Assembly (NCBI GenBank): GCA_021812385.1
Contig: JAKANO010000015.1
Location: 25,984 to 89,983 of the forward strand
DNA: 64,000 bases
Reading direction: 5' to 3'
DNA from: Pseudomonadota bacterium
Lineage (GTDB): Bacteria; Pseudomonadota; Gammaproteobacteria; Burkholderiales; Thiobacteraceae
Shown piece after piece: positions 51,375 to 60,748 of the stretch. Position numbers and translations under genes: made by a program. The first letter of the stretch is position 1. The number at the start of each line of letters is the position of its first letter. The notes under the pieces were generated by a model. That model did no database searches. It was given only the letters and a program-made list of their open reading frames with translations, and was not told the origin of the DNA.

Positions 51375-51596
51375 ATGATGAAAACGCTCGACCAGTACGC
51401 CCTGAATGAACTTAAGCTCATTTATCTCGCGCTCTATACCCAATTGCCCGGCAATCCCATGCTGATGGATGCGGACCTATTGCAGGACTTGCAAACCTAT
51501 TTGCAGGGCATGGCTAAAACGGCGGGTGTGGATGTGTCGCACCATGCGCAATGGGCGACCTGGCTGAATAACGGTGTTGTGTTGAAGAGCGTGTAA
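51375..51596 (+). CDS. Small conserved-looking protein (73 aa)
   Basis: 73 residues from ATG 51375 (or 51378), mostly helical (DQYALNELKLIYLALYTQ; DLLQDLQTYLQGMAKTAG), ending three bases before the CnoX-like gene. No family is recognised. Tight spacing suggests co-expression with the chaperedoxin. Confidence 0.6.
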   Translation: MMKTLDQYALNELKLIYLALYTQLPGNPMLMDADLLQDLQTYLQGMAKTAGVDVSHHAQWATWLNNGVVLKSV

Positions 51597-51599
51597 ATC

Positions 51600-52460
51600 A
51601 TGGCTTCTCGTTTTGTGCTCGAAGCCAGCCGTGAAAATTTTCCGCAACTGGTCTTGGGAAATTCCGATAAAGGTCCGGTGCTGACGTATTTTTGGACGCC
51701 CAAAGCCGGCCCTTGCATGATGTTGATGCCGCGTTTGATCAAGCTGGCCGAGGAATACAGCGGCAAGTTTTTGTTGGTGTTGGTCAACACCGACGAACTG
51801 GGCGCCATCGCGCGCGAGTACAGCGTCACCAGCGTGCCCACCGTGAAATTTTTCCGCAACGGCAAGGTGGTGCACACCATTCATGGCGCCGAGTCGGACG
51901 CGAGTTTCCATCAGGCTTTGCAGCGCTTTATCGCCAGCGACGCCGAGGCGGCGCACGTGCGTGCACTGGAAACCCAGCGCCGCGGCGATGCCGAGCAGGC
52001 GCGCCGGCAGCTGGCGGAGGCGGCCTTGGAAGACCCCGAAAACCCGCGCATTCCAGCCGATCTCGCCAAATTGCTGATGGCCGAGGGTGAATATCGTCAG
52101 GCGCAAGACCTGCTGTCTGCGCTACCCGTGGCCATGCGCGCGGATAGCGAAATCGAGCGTTTGCTGACGCATCTGGATTTTATTCTCACCGCACAAACGG
52201 CGCCGCCCATCGCTGTGCTGACGCAGCGTATCGCGGCCGAACCGAATGATTTGACGGCGCGCCACCAGCTGGCCAGCGTATATTTGCTGGCGGACGATCT
52301 GGAAAACGCCATGGCCCAATTGCTGGAAATTGCGCAGCGCGATCGCGCTTTTCAGCAGGAGATCGGCCGACGCGGCCTGGTCGCCTTGTTCGACATGCTG
52401 GGCGGCGCCCATCCTTTGACGGCGCGCTATCGTCCTTTGCTCACCAGTGTCTTGCGTTGA
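51600..52460 (+). CDS. CnoX-like thioredoxin-TPR chaperedoxin
   Basis: 286 residues. The N-terminal thioredoxin fold (1-110) has an altered active site, Ala36-Gly-Pro-Cys39, so only the second Cys remains; cis-Pro VPTVKFF is kept. TPR-like helices follow (115-285, LAEAALEDPENPRIPADLAK; LTARHQLASVYLLADDLENA). This is the architecture of CnoX/YbbN, a holdase that guards proteins against chlorine stress and hands them to chaperones. The single Cys suits mixed-disulfide protection rather than disulfide reduction. Confidence 0.88.
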   Translation: MASRFVLEASRENFPQLVLGNSDKGPVLTYFWTPKAGPCMMLMPRLIKLAEEYSGKFLLVLVNTDELGAIAREYSVTSVPTVKFFRNGKVVHTIHGAESDASFHQALQRFIASDAEAAHVRALETQRRGDAEQARRQLAEAALEDPENPRIPADLAKLLMAEGEYRQAQDLLSALPVAMRADSEIERLLTHLDFILTAQTAPPIAVLTQRIAAEPNDLTARHQLASVYLLADDLENAMAQLLEIAQRDRAFQQEIGRRGLVALFDMLGGAHPLTARYRPLLTSVLR

Positions 52461-52475
52461 TGGACTGAGAAAAAA

Positions 52476-53849
52476 ATGGCTTCGGGGGTAACAATGTCAG
52501 CTGAAAAACGCGCACCTCCCGCGCCAGTATCCATGGGCGAGGCCTTCAAATACTGGCTCAAGCTCGGCTTCATCAGCTTCGGCGGCCCGGCCGGGCAGAT
52601 CGCCCTGATGCATCAAGAGCTGGTGGAAAAACGCCGCTGGATTTCCGAGCATCGCTATCTGCATGCGCTCAATTACTGCATGTTGCTGCCGGGGCCGGAA
52701 GCGATTCAGTTGGCGATTTATATTGCCTGGCTGATGCATGGCGTGCGCGGCGCGGTGGTGGCGGGCGTGCTGTTCTTTCTGCCGGCATTTTTTCTGCTGT
52801 CGCTGCTGGCGGGAATTTATCTGGCTTTTGGCGATGTGCCCTTGGTGCAGGGGATTTTTTACGGCATCAAGCCGGCGGTGGTGGCGGTGGTGCTGTTTGC
52901 GGCCTGGCGCATCGGCTCGCGCGCGCTAAAAAATGAAGTCTTATGGATCATGGCGGCGCTGGCCTTTATCGGTATTTTCTTTTTTCATATCGGCTTTCCG
53001 TGGATCGTGCTGACGGCAGGCATTCTTGGCGCCATTGGCGGCAAATTCTGGCCCGCCAAGTTCAAGGGTGGCGGCGGGCATGGCGCGAGCAACAAGGCAT
53101 ACGGCCCGGCCATCATCGACGACAATACGCCGACGCCGGCCCACGCGAAATTTTCCTGGGGCAAGTTGGCGCTGAAACTGATCGCTTTCGTGGCGATCTG
53201 GTTGGCGGCCATGTTCGCCATTAGCGGCAATCAAACGCTAACCGACATGGGCGCTTTCTTTACCAAGGCGGCCTTCCTCACCATCGGCGGCGCGTATGCC
53301 GTGCTGCCCTATGTGTACCAAGGCGGCGTCGAGCACTACACCTGGCTCAGCGGGCCGCAGATGATGGATGGCCTGGCGCTGGGCGAGACCACGCCGGGGC
53401 CGCTGATCATGATCGTGACATGGGTCGGTTATCTCGGCGGCGTGGCCAAGGGCGTGTTCGGCAATCCCATTGCGGGCGGTATCGCTGGCGCGGCAGTGGC
53501 GACTTTTTTTACTTTCCTGCCGTCCTTCCTGTTCATCCTCGCAGGTGGGCCGTTGGTGGAAGCGACGCGCGATGAGATCAAGTTCACTGCGCCCTTGACC
53601 GGCATCACCGCCGCCGTGGTGGGCGTGATCATTAACTTGGCGGTGTTCTTTGCTTGGCATACTTTCTGGCCCAAAGGGACTGAAGCAGCGCCATTCGCCG
53701 GCAGCTTCGAATGGCTGCCGGTGCTGATCGCGATGGCCGCCTTCATTGCCTTGTGGAGGTACAAAGTCGACATCATGAGAGTGATTGCGGCGTGTGCCCT
53801 GACTGGCTTGTTGTGGACGCTCGCTTTGAAAATGCTGGCAGGCGCATAA
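52476..53849 (+). CDS. chrA: ChrA chromate efflux transporter
   Basis: 457 residues, the long two-domain form. Two CHR domains are seen: FKYWLKLGFISFGGPAGQIA with CMLLPGPEAIQLAIYIAWL, and AAFLTIGGAYAVLPYVYQG with GETTPGPLIMIVTWVGYLGG. About ten to twelve membrane helices. It expels chromate, probably by proton exchange; sulfate-analogue handling would be relevant in a sulfur oxidiser. The start is ATG 52476, with 52494 as an alternative. No chrB regulator is adjacent. Confidence 0.92.
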   Translation: MASGVTMSAEKRAPPAPVSMGEAFKYWLKLGFISFGGPAGQIALMHQELVEKRRWISEHRYLHALNYCMLLPGPEAIQLAIYIAWLMHGVRGAVVAGVLFFLPAFFLLSLLAGIYLAFGDVPLVQGIFYGIKPAVVAVVLFAAWRIGSRALKNEVLWIMAALAFIGIFFFHIGFPWIVLTAGILGAIGGKFWPAKFKGGGGHGASNKAYGPAIIDDNTPTPAHAKFSWGKLALKLIAFVAIWLAAMFAISGNQTLTDMGAFFTKAAFLTIGGAYAVLPYVYQGGVEHYTWLSGPQMMDGLALGETTPGPLIMIVTWVGYLGGVAKGVFGNPIAGGIAGAAVATFFTFLPSFLFILAGGPLVEATRDEIKFTAPLTGITAAVVGVIINLAVFFAWHTFWPKGTEAAPFAGSFEWLPVLIAMAAFIALWRYKVDIMRVIAACALTGLLWTLALKMLAGA

Positions 53850-53857
53850 GCATTGTC

Positions 53858-55042
53858 GTGACGGACCGTCGCATACTCCTGATCTGCGCTTTCTTGCGCG
53901 CCTGCGCCATCGGCCTGATGGGCGTGTTGCTGGGGCTGTATCTGGCGCAGCGCCATTTCAATGCGGGACAGATTGGCGTGATCATCGGCGTCGGTCTGAG
54001 TGGTGCCGCGCTGTCTTCGTTGATGGTCTCTTTTCTCGGCGATCGTTTGGGTCGCCGTCGTTCATTATTGGCGCTGGCGCTGCTGGCTACGGCTGGCGGC
54101 TTGGCTTTGCTGTGGACTACGCATTTGCTCGCGGTGTGCCTCGCGGTATTTCTGGGCATGGTCAACGGCGCGGGGCGCGATCGCGGCTCGGCCTTGGTGA
54201 TCGAACAGGCGGTATTGCCGCAGACCGCAAGCGCTGCCGGACGAACCAAGGCCTTTGCCTGGTACAACGTGTTGCAGGATGCAGGGCATGCCTTGGGCGC
54301 CCTGGCAGCGGGGTTGCCGGCATTCATCGGCAATGGCGATTTGCTCGGCTATCAAATCGCCATCGCGGTTTATGCGGCGCTGTATGCCTGCACCGGCCTG
54401 CTGTATTTAGGGCTTTCTGCGGCGGTTGAAACCACCACAAAAGCGCCGCGCTGGATTCCGCCGGTGAGTGCGCAGAGCCGGCGCATCATTGCGCGCGTGG
54501 CCGGCTTGTTTGCCATCGATAGCATTGCCGGCGGCTTTCTCGGCACGGCGCTGCTGTCGTATTTTTTCTTTGTGCGTTTCGGTGTCAGTGAATCGACCAT
54601 CGCGCTGCTGTTTTTCACGGCGCGCATCGCGAATGGCGTGTCGCATCTCGGCGCGGCCTGGCTGGCGGCGCGTATTGGCTTGGTGAACACCATGGTGTTT
54701 ACCCACATTCCGTCCAGCATCGCCTTGATCGCCGTGGCGCTGGTGCCGCAATTTTGGATGGCGGCGATTTTATTCATGCTGCGCGAACTGCTGGTGGAAA
54801 TGGATGTGCCGACGCGTCAATCGTATGTGATGGCGGTGGTGCAGCCGGAGGAGCGCACGTTTGCTTCCGGTGTGACGAGCTTGGTGCGGCTGGGGGGCTG
54901 GGCCATCGGGCCGTTCGCGGCCGGGGCCTTGATGCAAGGTGTGGCGCTGGCAACGCCACTGATCGTCGGCGCTGCGCTGAAGATCGGCTACGACGCGCTG
55001 CTGTATCTATCGTTCCGTGGCTTGAAACCGCCGGAGGAATAA
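53858..55042 (+). CDS. MFS transporter
   Basis: 394 residues from GTG 53858, nine bases after the chrA stop. Twelve predicted membrane helices and the MFS loop FLGDRLGRRRSLLALALLA. The nearest groups are drug or efflux-type MFS proteins. Immediate linkage with chrA suggests co-transcription and perhaps a second export function. Confidence 0.9.
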   Translation: MTDRRILLICAFLRACAIGLMGVLLGLYLAQRHFNAGQIGVIIGVGLSGAALSSLMVSFLGDRLGRRRSLLALALLATAGGLALLWTTHLLAVCLAVFLGMVNGAGRDRGSALVIEQAVLPQTASAAGRTKAFAWYNVLQDAGHALGALAAGLPAFIGNGDLLGYQIAIAVYAALYACTGLLYLGLSAAVETTTKAPRWIPPVSAQSRRIIARVAGLFAIDSIAGGFLGTALLSYFFFVRFGVSESTIALLFFTARIANGVSHLGAAWLAARIGLVNTMVFTHIPSSIALIAVALVPQFWMAAILFMLRELLVEMDVPTRQSYVMAVVQPEERTFASGVTSLVRLGGWAIGPFAAGALMQGVALATPLIVGAALKIGYDALLYLSFRGLKPPEE

Positions 55043-55561
55043 TTAGGGCGTGCTGGGCAACAAGCCTTCGATTTTATGCACGGCATCGTATTCATCCCAC
55101 TCCGTCGACCCGAGCAGCGAGTAGCGCAACAGGCCTTCCGCATCGAGGATGAAGGAGGTTGGGAACACCGATACATTCCACGCCCGGATCGCCTTGCCGT
55201 CTTTATCCATCAGGATGGTGAAGTCGATTTTGCTGGCTTTCATCTCGCGCAGAAAATCACGCACGTCCGCCTCGGTTTCCGCCATATCCACGGCGAGTAT
55301 CGCGAATGGTTTGCCGGCCATGTGCGCCTTTAAACGCTGGATGGAAGGCATTTCCGCGCGGCAGGGCGGGCACCAGGTGGCCCAAAAATTCACTAACACG
55401 ACCTTGCCTTTATAGTCGGCGAGGCTGTGATTTTTACCGCTTAAATCCTGGAGCTGCAGCTGGGAAAACGGCGCGCGCGGCGCGATGGGTTTGAGCTCTC
55501 GGGCGTGCGCGCAATTCAGCGCGAACATCAGGCCGAAAATCAGCATGGCAAGGTTCTTCAT
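55043..55561 (-). CDS. TlpA-like periplasmic thioredoxin
   Basis: 172 residues. A signal peptide (about 1-20, AHA) and a TlpA/ResA domain with FWATWCPPCRAEMPSIQ (WCPPC active site) and cis-Pro FPTSFILD. It reduces disulfides in the periplasm, e.g. in cytochrome c or copper-site maturation. Its start overlaps the stop of the upstream hydrolase-like gene by four bases; its stop touches that of the convergent MFS gene. Confidence 0.92.
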   Translation of the reverse strand: MKNLAMLIFGLMFALNCAHARELKPIAPRAPFSQLQLQDLSGKNHSLADYKGKVVLVNFWATWCPPCRAEMPSIQRLKAHMAGKPFAILAVDMAETEADVRDFLREMKASKIDFTILMDKDGKAIRAWNVSVFPTSFILDAEGLLRYSLLGSTEWDEYDAVHKIEGLLPSTP

Positions 55562-56319
55562 GGCGTGTTCTCTAGGTTAATCGACGGCAAATTGCGAATG
55601 CCGTCATCGATGTGGGCCGCGAGCTGGTTCCTGGCGGCGCGTTCGCGCGGCAGGGCGTCTTCGCGGAAATAAAAGCGGTCGCGCATGCCCGGTAATATAT
55701 TGCTGGTGACGCGACTGCCGCCACGCTCGAGTTGGGCCGTCAATGCATCGAGCTGCCAATACCACGGCGACAAGTTGCCCTGCAAAATCGCAATTGGCAA
55801 GCGGCTTTGGGCGACGATGGGGCGATACGTAGGCGCGGTGCCTGCATCCGGGATGGCGGCGTGCAGATTCGGGAACAGCAGAATGGCGCCGGCAACGGGG
55901 CGATTTGATTTGTCCTGTTGCCATAACTGTGCGCCTTCGAGCGCGAGCGTTGCGCCTTCGCTGCTGCTCAGGAGATAGATTTTGCCGTGCCGCTGCGCGG
56001 CAGCCTGGATTAATTGCACTACATCGGTCGCCGGAATTGCGTTGAGACTGCTGGGCACGGCGGGTAAAAAGCGCGCGCCGAACAAGTCTGCAATCCAGAC
56101 TTCATAACCCAGTTGCGCCAGCTGTTTGGCGACTTCGTGTTCGGGGTCGACCACGCCGCGTTCCGAAGGCAGCCATAGAATTAATTGCTGTTGGCTCGCG
56201 CCATAGATGCTGATGGGCACATCCACATCCGGGGCGACGTTGATCGAGCGCGCGCCGGCGCCAGCCCAAGCCGATGCACTCGCGAGGAGCAATAAAAACA
56301 GTGCAGTTAAGTTACGCAT
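55558..56319 (-). CDS. Exported alpha/beta-hydrolase-like protein
   Basis: 253 residues from ATG 56319. A signal peptide (about 1-19) precedes a hydrolase-type core with LILWLPSERGVVDPEHEVAK, EVWIADLFGARF and the nucleophile-like region LLSSSEGATLAL. The frame could extend 13 codons upstream, but the signal peptide then would not be N-terminal. It lies four bases from moaC and overlaps the TlpA gene, so the order moaC-hydrolase-tlpA reads as one operon. Confidence 0.75.
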   Translation of the reverse strand: MRNLTALFLLLLASASAWAGAGARSINVAPDVDVPISIYGASQQQLILWLPSERGVVDPEHEVAKQLAQLGYEVWIADLFGARFLPAVPSSLNAIPATDVVQLIQAAAQRHGKIYLLSSSEGATLALEGAQLWQQDKSNRPVAGAILLFPNLHAAIPDAGTAPTYRPIVAQSRLPIAILQGNLSPWYWQLDALTAQLERGGSRVTSNILPGMRDRFYFREDALPRERAARNQLAAHIDDGIRNLPSINLENTP

Positions 56320-56323
56320 GCAG

Positions 56324-56812
56324 TTATTTTGCGACCCAGGATCCGGATTTGCCGCCATGTTTTTCCAATAAGCCGATATCCGTCATTTGCATGCCGCGGT
56401 CAACGGCTTTACACATATCATAAATCGTCAGCAGACCGACTGCGACGGCCGTCAGCGCTTCCATCTCTACGCCGGTGCGGCCGACCGTTTCCACTGTGGC
56501 TTGGCAAATGATCCGCGCCGGACGGCTTTTGGTTTCAAAAGTAATATTGATTTTGGTGATGGGGATCGGGTGGCTGAGCGGGATCAGCTCGGCGCTGCGT
56601 TTCGCGCCTTGGATCGCCGCGATGCGCGCAATGCCCAGCACGTCGCCTTTTTTGTGATTGCCGGCTTGAATCGCTTTGAGCGTGGGTGCTTGCATGCGGA
56701 TCGTGCCCGTGGCGCGGGCGACGCGGTGGGTTTCGGCCTTGGCGCCGACATCCACCATATGCGCTTGGCCCTGGCGGTCGAAGTGCGTGAAATCAAGGGG
56801 TTTCTTTGGCAT
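56324..56812 (-). CDS. moaC: Cyclic pyranopterin monophosphate synthase MoaC
   Basis: 162 residues. It completes cyclic pyranopterin formation in molybdenum cofactor synthesis. Conserved: [27 protein letters not shown]-like [26 protein letters not shown] and [20 protein letters not shown]. No other moa genes are adjacent. It is divergent from the BepA gene, with 37 bp between starts. Confidence 0.97.
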   Translation of the reverse strand: MPKKPLDFTHFDRQGQAHMVDVGAKAETHRVARATGTIRMQAPTLKAIQAGNHKKGDVLGIARIAAIQGAKRSAELIPLSHPIPITKINITFETKSRPARIICQATVETVGRTGVEMEALTAVAVGLLTIYDMCKAVDRGMQMTDIGLLEKHGGKSGSWVAK

Positions 56813-56849
56813 TTTTGAACCTAGTTATCTAGCTTGTATCATACCATCC

Positions 56850-58280
56850 ATGAAACTTGTTCATTTTTACTTGATTGCCTGGCTGTGCGCCGGCCCGGTG
56901 TGGGCCGCAGAAAATAACTTGCCCGACCTGGGCGAGGCATCGCAAACCGTTTTTACGCCGCAGATCGAGCGTAAGGTGGGTCAGGAAATCATGCGCGATA
57001 TGCGTGCCGAGCCATCCTTTCTCGATGATCCCGAGGTGACTGGATATTTGAACAATCTCGGCTATCGGCTCGCCGCCGCGAGCCCGAATAACCGCCAAGA
57101 GTTTGAGTTTTTTGTGGTGCGCGATAATACCCTAAACGCTTTTGCGCTGCCCGGCGGCTACATCGGCGTGCATACCGGCCTGATATTGGCGGCACAAAGC
57201 GAATCCGAGTTGGCCGGGGTGCTGGCGCATGAAATTGCACACGTGACACAGCACCATATCGCGCGCCTCGTGGCGCAGGATTCGCGCAACAGCATTTTGT
57301 CGATCGCCGGGCTGGCCTTGGCGATTTTGGCCGCACGCTCGAATTCTCAAGTGGGGGGCGCGGCCGGCGCGATCGCGCAGGCGGGGGCGATCCAAAGTTC
57401 GCTCGACTTCACCCGTGAAAACGAGCGCGAGGCGGATCGCATCGGGCTGCAAATTTTGAGCAAGTCCGGCCTCGACCCGCGCGGCATGGAGACTTTTTTT
57501 GAGCGTTTGGCAAAATTTAATCGGCTCTACGACAATAATGCGCCGGTGTATTTGCGCTCCCACCCGCTCACCACCGAACGCTTGGCGGATATTGAAAACC
57601 GCCTGGCATCGGTCCCCTACAAGCAAATTCCGGATTCGCTGGATTTTCAGATGGTACGTGCAAAATTGCGCGCTACCATGGGGCGGCCGGAAGAAGCGGT
57701 GCAATGGTTCGACGCCGGTTTGAAAGAACATAAATTCAACAGTGAGGAGGCGCAGCGTTATGGACTCACAGAGGCTTTGCTGCTTGCGAAACAATATCCA
57801 CGCGCCGAGCGCGAACTGGCGCAACTCAAAAAAATCGCACCGCCGCACCCCATGATCGAGGTGCTGGCGGCGTCCTTGAAGCGCGCGCAAGGGCAAGATA
57901 ATGCGGCGTTGGCGATTTATCGCGCCGCCCTAAAATCATTTCCATTTCAGCGCGCGCTGGTTTACGGATATGCAGACACCCTGCTTGCGACACGCCAATA
58001 TGCACAGTCCATCAATTTCATCGACGATGAGCTCAAGCGCTATGCCAGCGATGCCCAATTGTATGAATATCAAGCGCGCGGTTATGCCGGGCAGAAAAAA
58101 GAGTTTCTCTCGCACCGCGCCCTGGCCGAGGCTTATGCCCAGCGCGGCAATCTGGTTGCGGCCATTGAGCAGTTGCAAATTGCGCTCAAAACCCGCGAGG
58201 GGGATTTTTATCAGCTTTCGAGCGCAGAGGCGCGCCTTAAAGAACTGAAGGCATTGGATGCGGAATCGCGCCGTCCCTAA
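56850..58280 (+). CDS. bepA: BepA-like M48 metalloprotease with TPR
   Basis: 476 residues from ATG 56850. A signal peptide (about 1-19) is followed by a Zn-protease domain with His127-Glu-Ile-Ala-His131 (LAHEIAHVTQHH) and the third ligand in READRIGLQIL. TPR repeats occupy about 310-470. BepA/YfgC checks assembly of LptD and other barrels at the outer membrane. The frame extends far upstream through moaC antisense and was cut at the signal peptide. Confidence 0.93.
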   Translation: MKLVHFYLIAWLCAGPVWAAENNLPDLGEASQTVFTPQIERKVGQEIMRDMRAEPSFLDDPEVTGYLNNLGYRLAAASPNNRQEFEFFVVRDNTLNAFALPGGYIGVHTGLILAAQSESELAGVLAHEIAHVTQHHIARLVAQDSRNSILSIAGLALAILAARSNSQVGGAAGAIAQAGAIQSSLDFTRENEREADRIGLQILSKSGLDPRGMETFFERLAKFNRLYDNNAPVYLRSHPLTTERLADIENRLASVPYKQIPDSLDFQMVRAKLRATMGRPEEAVQWFDAGLKEHKFNSEEAQRYGLTEALLLAKQYPRAERELAQLKKIAPPHPMIEVLAASLKRAQGQDNAALAIYRAALKSFPFQRALVYGYADTLLATRQYAQSINFIDDELKRYASDAQLYEYQARGYAGQKKEFLSHRALAEAYAQRGNLVAAIEQLQIALKTREGDFYQLSSAEARLKELKALDAESRRP

Positions 58281-58446
58281 GGATTTATTAGCAGATGCTT
58301 ATCTTTTGAATTTGTGGCGCGCGATGAAATTTTCCGATAATTGGCTGGTCTGACGCTTGCGTAGTTGGGTTTAGTTTGGTTATGCTTGGAGACATCCATT
58401 GTCCAAATGGCATCGTCGAGAAGGCTGGGATAGTTTAAAAGCTGGG

Positions 58447-58467
58447 TCGACATGGTCGATGTGTCGA
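58447..58467 (+). promoter_or_regulatory. Possible operator in front of soxX
   Basis: TCGACA (58447-58452) and TGTCGA (58462-58467) form an inverted repeat, with a third GTCGA between them. It lies 34 bp before the soxX start, which has AAGGAGGAG directly upstream. It could bind a sox regulator; no regulator gene is adjacent. Nothing else was identified in 58281-58446. Confidence 0.35.
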
Positions 58468-58500
58468 TCAATCAAAAACAGATAGACTTAAGGAGGAGCA

Positions 58501-58869
58501 ATGCGAAAGAATTCCCGGTTAATGTTGGCGGCTGGTTTCATCGGCCTAGTGCTAACAACTAGCAGTTTCGCACAGGAAAATGCAAAGCCGGCTGAGCCAA
58601 GCGGTAAGGATCTTGCGTTTAATAATAAGAAGGGCAACTGCCTTGCTTGCCACTTGATGCCAGGCGTTCCAGGCGCGATTTCAAACACGACGATCGGACC
58701 CCCGTTAGTCGGCATGAAAGCACGCTTCCCGGATAAGGCAAAATTGCGCGCGCAAGTTTGGGATGCGACCAAGGCTAACCCGCAAACATCTATGCCGCCT
58801 TTTGGCAAGCATCAGATTCTCACTGAACAAGAAATCGATAAGATCGTTGATTTTATCTACGGCATCTAA
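58501..58869 (+). CDS. soxX: SoxX cytochrome c subunit
   Basis: 122 residues. A signal peptide ends near SSFA (24). The heme c site is Cys47-Leu-Ala-Cys50-His51, with Met98 (TSMPPF) as likely sixth ligand. It forms the SoxXA complex that joins thiosulfate to the carrier SoxYZ. It is the first gene of soxXYZAB, with the very strong AAGGAGGAG ribosome site. Confidence 0.95.
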   Translation: MRKNSRLMLAAGFIGLVLTTSSFAQENAKPAEPSGKDLAFNNKKGNCLACHLMPGVPGAISNTTIGPPLVGMKARFPDKAKLRAQVWDATKANPQTSMPPFGKHQILTEQEIDKIVDFIYGI

Positions 58870-58893
58870 ATAAGTTGATATGAAGGAGTCAGT

Positions 58894-59364
58894 ATGAACA
58901 GTAAACGTAGGTCTTTTCTCAAAACCGCAGGTACCGCTGGTAGTGTCGCGATTGCAGCTGCGGCCGGCTTGATTAAACCGACTGAAGTATTGGCGGTGGA
59001 ATGGAATAAAAACGCTTTTGCGGCGAAGGGTGTTCCCGACGCATTGAAGGCGGTTGGAGCCGTAGGTGCGGCCGACAGCAAAGACATTCTGATTAAAGCT
59101 CCGGACATTGCTGAAAACGGTGCGGTCGTGCCGATTGAAGTGACCAGTAAAATCGCTGGCACCAGTGCCATTATGCTGATGGTTGAGAAAAACGCCTCGC
59201 CCTTGACCGCTGATTTTAATCTTTCCAACGGTGCCGAAGGTTATGTCAGCACGCGGATTAAAATGGGTCAAACCTCCAACGTGCGCGCGGTGGTGAAGGC
59301 CGGCGGCAAATACTACACCACGACCAAGGAAGTAAAAGTCACAATCGGCGGATGCGGCGGCTAA
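58894..59364 (+). CDS. soxY: SoxY sulfur carrier subunit
   Basis: 156 residues. A twin-arginine signal (KRRSFLKTAG) exports it folded with SoxZ. The C-terminal GGCGG tail holds the Cys to which thiosulfate and its oxidation products are bound. It is normal in length and lies 24 bp after soxX. Confidence 0.97.
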   Translation: MNSKRRSFLKTAGTAGSVAIAAAAGLIKPTEVLAVEWNKNAFAAKGVPDALKAVGAVGAADSKDILIKAPDIAENGAVVPIEVTSKIAGTSAIMLMVEKNASPLTADFNLSNGAEGYVSTRIKMGQTSNVRAVVKAGGKYYTTTKEVKVTIGGCGG

Positions 59365-59419
59365 CGAGCCGGTAAATGCCCTTCGGTAATTAACGAACTT
59401 ATATGTAAAGGATACGAAC

Positions 59420-59734
59420 ATGGCAGAGCCAATGAAAATTCGCGCCACGCTTGAAGGTGATGCGGCCAATATTAAAGTTTTGATGAATCACGTAATGGAA
59501 ACCGGGCAACGCAAAGACGCCAAGACGGGTCAGCTGGTTCCTGCGCATTTTATTCAAACCGTTGTCGCGAACTTGAACGGTAAAGTTGTTTTGGAAGCGC
59601 AGTGGAGCCAAGCTGTTTCCAAGAACCCGTTCTTGGGTTTCAAGGTAAAAGGTGCTAAAGCCGGCGATAAGGTTAATATCAGCTGGGTTGATAATAAAGG
59701 CGAAAAGAACAGCGCAGACGCGACTGTTTCGTAA
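59420..59734 (+). CDS. soxZ: SoxZ sulfur carrier partner
   Basis: 104 residues, a single SoxZ immunoglobulin-like domain: PMKIRATLEGDAANIKVLMN, then MNHVMETGQRKDAKTGQLVP and a final NISWVDNKGEKNSADATV. It has no signal peptide and travels out of the cell interior bound to SoxY through the Tat system. Confidence 0.97.
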   Translation: MAEPMKIRATLEGDAANIKVLMNHVMETGQRKDAKTGQLVPAHFIQTVVANLNGKVVLEAQWSQAVSKNPFLGFKVKGAKAGDKVNISWVDNKGEKNSADATVS

Positions 59735-59742
59735 TTCAACTT

Positions 59743-59764
59743 GGCCGGCCTTTTTTGGCCGGCC
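59743..59764 (+). other. GC-rich hairpin between soxZ and soxA
   Basis: GGCCGGCC (59743-59750) and GGCCGGCC (59757-59764), each self-complementary, flank six T. No T-run follows, so it is more likely to stabilise or divide the sox mRNA than to terminate fully. Confidence 0.55.
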
Positions 59765-59788
59765 CTCGCCACAATCGAGGAGGATACA

Positions 59789-60619
59789 ATGAGAAAATTG
59801 CTAACAGCTTTTTTAGGCGCCACTTTACTATTCGGGGTCGTGGGCGCGAAAGCCACGCCGGAGCAGGATCGTAAAGCAACGCTGGAATACTTCCAGAAAA
59901 AATTTCCTAACATCAAGTTCGAAGATTACGTGAACGGTGCTTTTATATTCAGCCCTGACGCGTTTGCTCAATATAACAGCATCATGGAATTCCCTCCCTA
60001 CCAAACCGTGCTTGAACATGGCAAGAAGATGTGGGAAACGCCTTTCAAGAACGGCAAGACGTATGCGAGCTGCTTCCCTAATGGCGCTAAAGACATTGCT
60101 GGGCATTATCCCTACTTCGATGAGGCGTTGGGTAAAGTCGCGACTTTTGAGATGGCCCTCAACGCTTGCCGCAAGTTGAATGGCGAACCTGAACTTGCCT
60201 ATAGCGACATGAAAACCATGGGAGTTCTAACCACCTATGCCCGAAGCCTGTCCGATGGCATGAAAATGAACATCAAGGTCGAGGGCGCGAAAGCATTGGC
60301 GGCTTTCGAGCATGGTAAGCAACATTTTTACCAACGTCGCGGTCAACTCAACTTCTCTTGTGCTACCTGCCACGTGCAGAATGCGGGAAATATTATTCGT
60401 ACCGAATACCTATCCCCGATTCTCGGACAAGCGACCCATTGGCCGGTATTCCGCGCGGGTGATAATTTGGTGACCTTGCAGACGCGCTATGTCGGGTGCA
60501 ATAAGCTCGTGCGCGCTGTGCCATACGCACAGGGCAGCGAGGAATACAATGATCTGGAGTATTACCACTCCTACATCAGCAATGGATTACCGCTGCATGC
60601 AGATGTGTTCCGCAAGTAA
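59789..60619 (+). CDS. soxA: SoxA cytochrome c subunit (one-heme type)
   Basis: 276 residues from ATG 59789 (GAGGAGG upstream). A signal peptide (about 1-22) is followed by a single CxxCH, Cys191-Ala-Thr-Cys194-His195, in the C-terminal half. The catalytic Cys237 (YVGCNKL) can form the Cys-persulfide heme ligand of SoxA. The N-terminal heme of two-heme SoxA is missing; Cys95 and Cys127 remain there and could form the usual disulfide. Confidence 0.95.
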   Translation: MRKLLTAFLGATLLFGVVGAKATPEQDRKATLEYFQKKFPNIKFEDYVNGAFIFSPDAFAQYNSIMEFPPYQTVLEHGKKMWETPFKNGKTYASCFPNGAKDIAGHYPYFDEALGKVATFEMALNACRKLNGEPELAYSDMKTMGVLTTYARSLSDGMKMNIKVEGAKALAAFEHGKQHFYQRRGQLNFSCATCHVQNAGNIIRTEYLSPILGQATHWPVFRAGDNLVTLQTRYVGCNKLVRAVPYAQGSEEYNDLEYYHSYISNGLPLHADVFRK

Positions 60620-60635
60620 ATTGAATTAGAGGTTG

Positions 60636-60678
60636 AAATAAGGCTTGAAGGCTAACTGCCGGCAAGCCTTATTTTTTT
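60636..60678 (+). terminator. Terminator-like hairpin between soxA and soxB
   Basis: AATAAGGCTTG (about 60636-60646) pairs perfectly with CAAGCCTTATT (60663-60673), followed by a T-run to 60678. It would end or attenuate the soxXYZA transcript before soxB. Confidence 0.8.
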
Positions 60679-60748
60679 ATATTGTAAATAAAAAATGCCA
60701 AATGAATGGCGCTAGCAATCACAATTAGTTATTAGCAGGAGCTGAATA

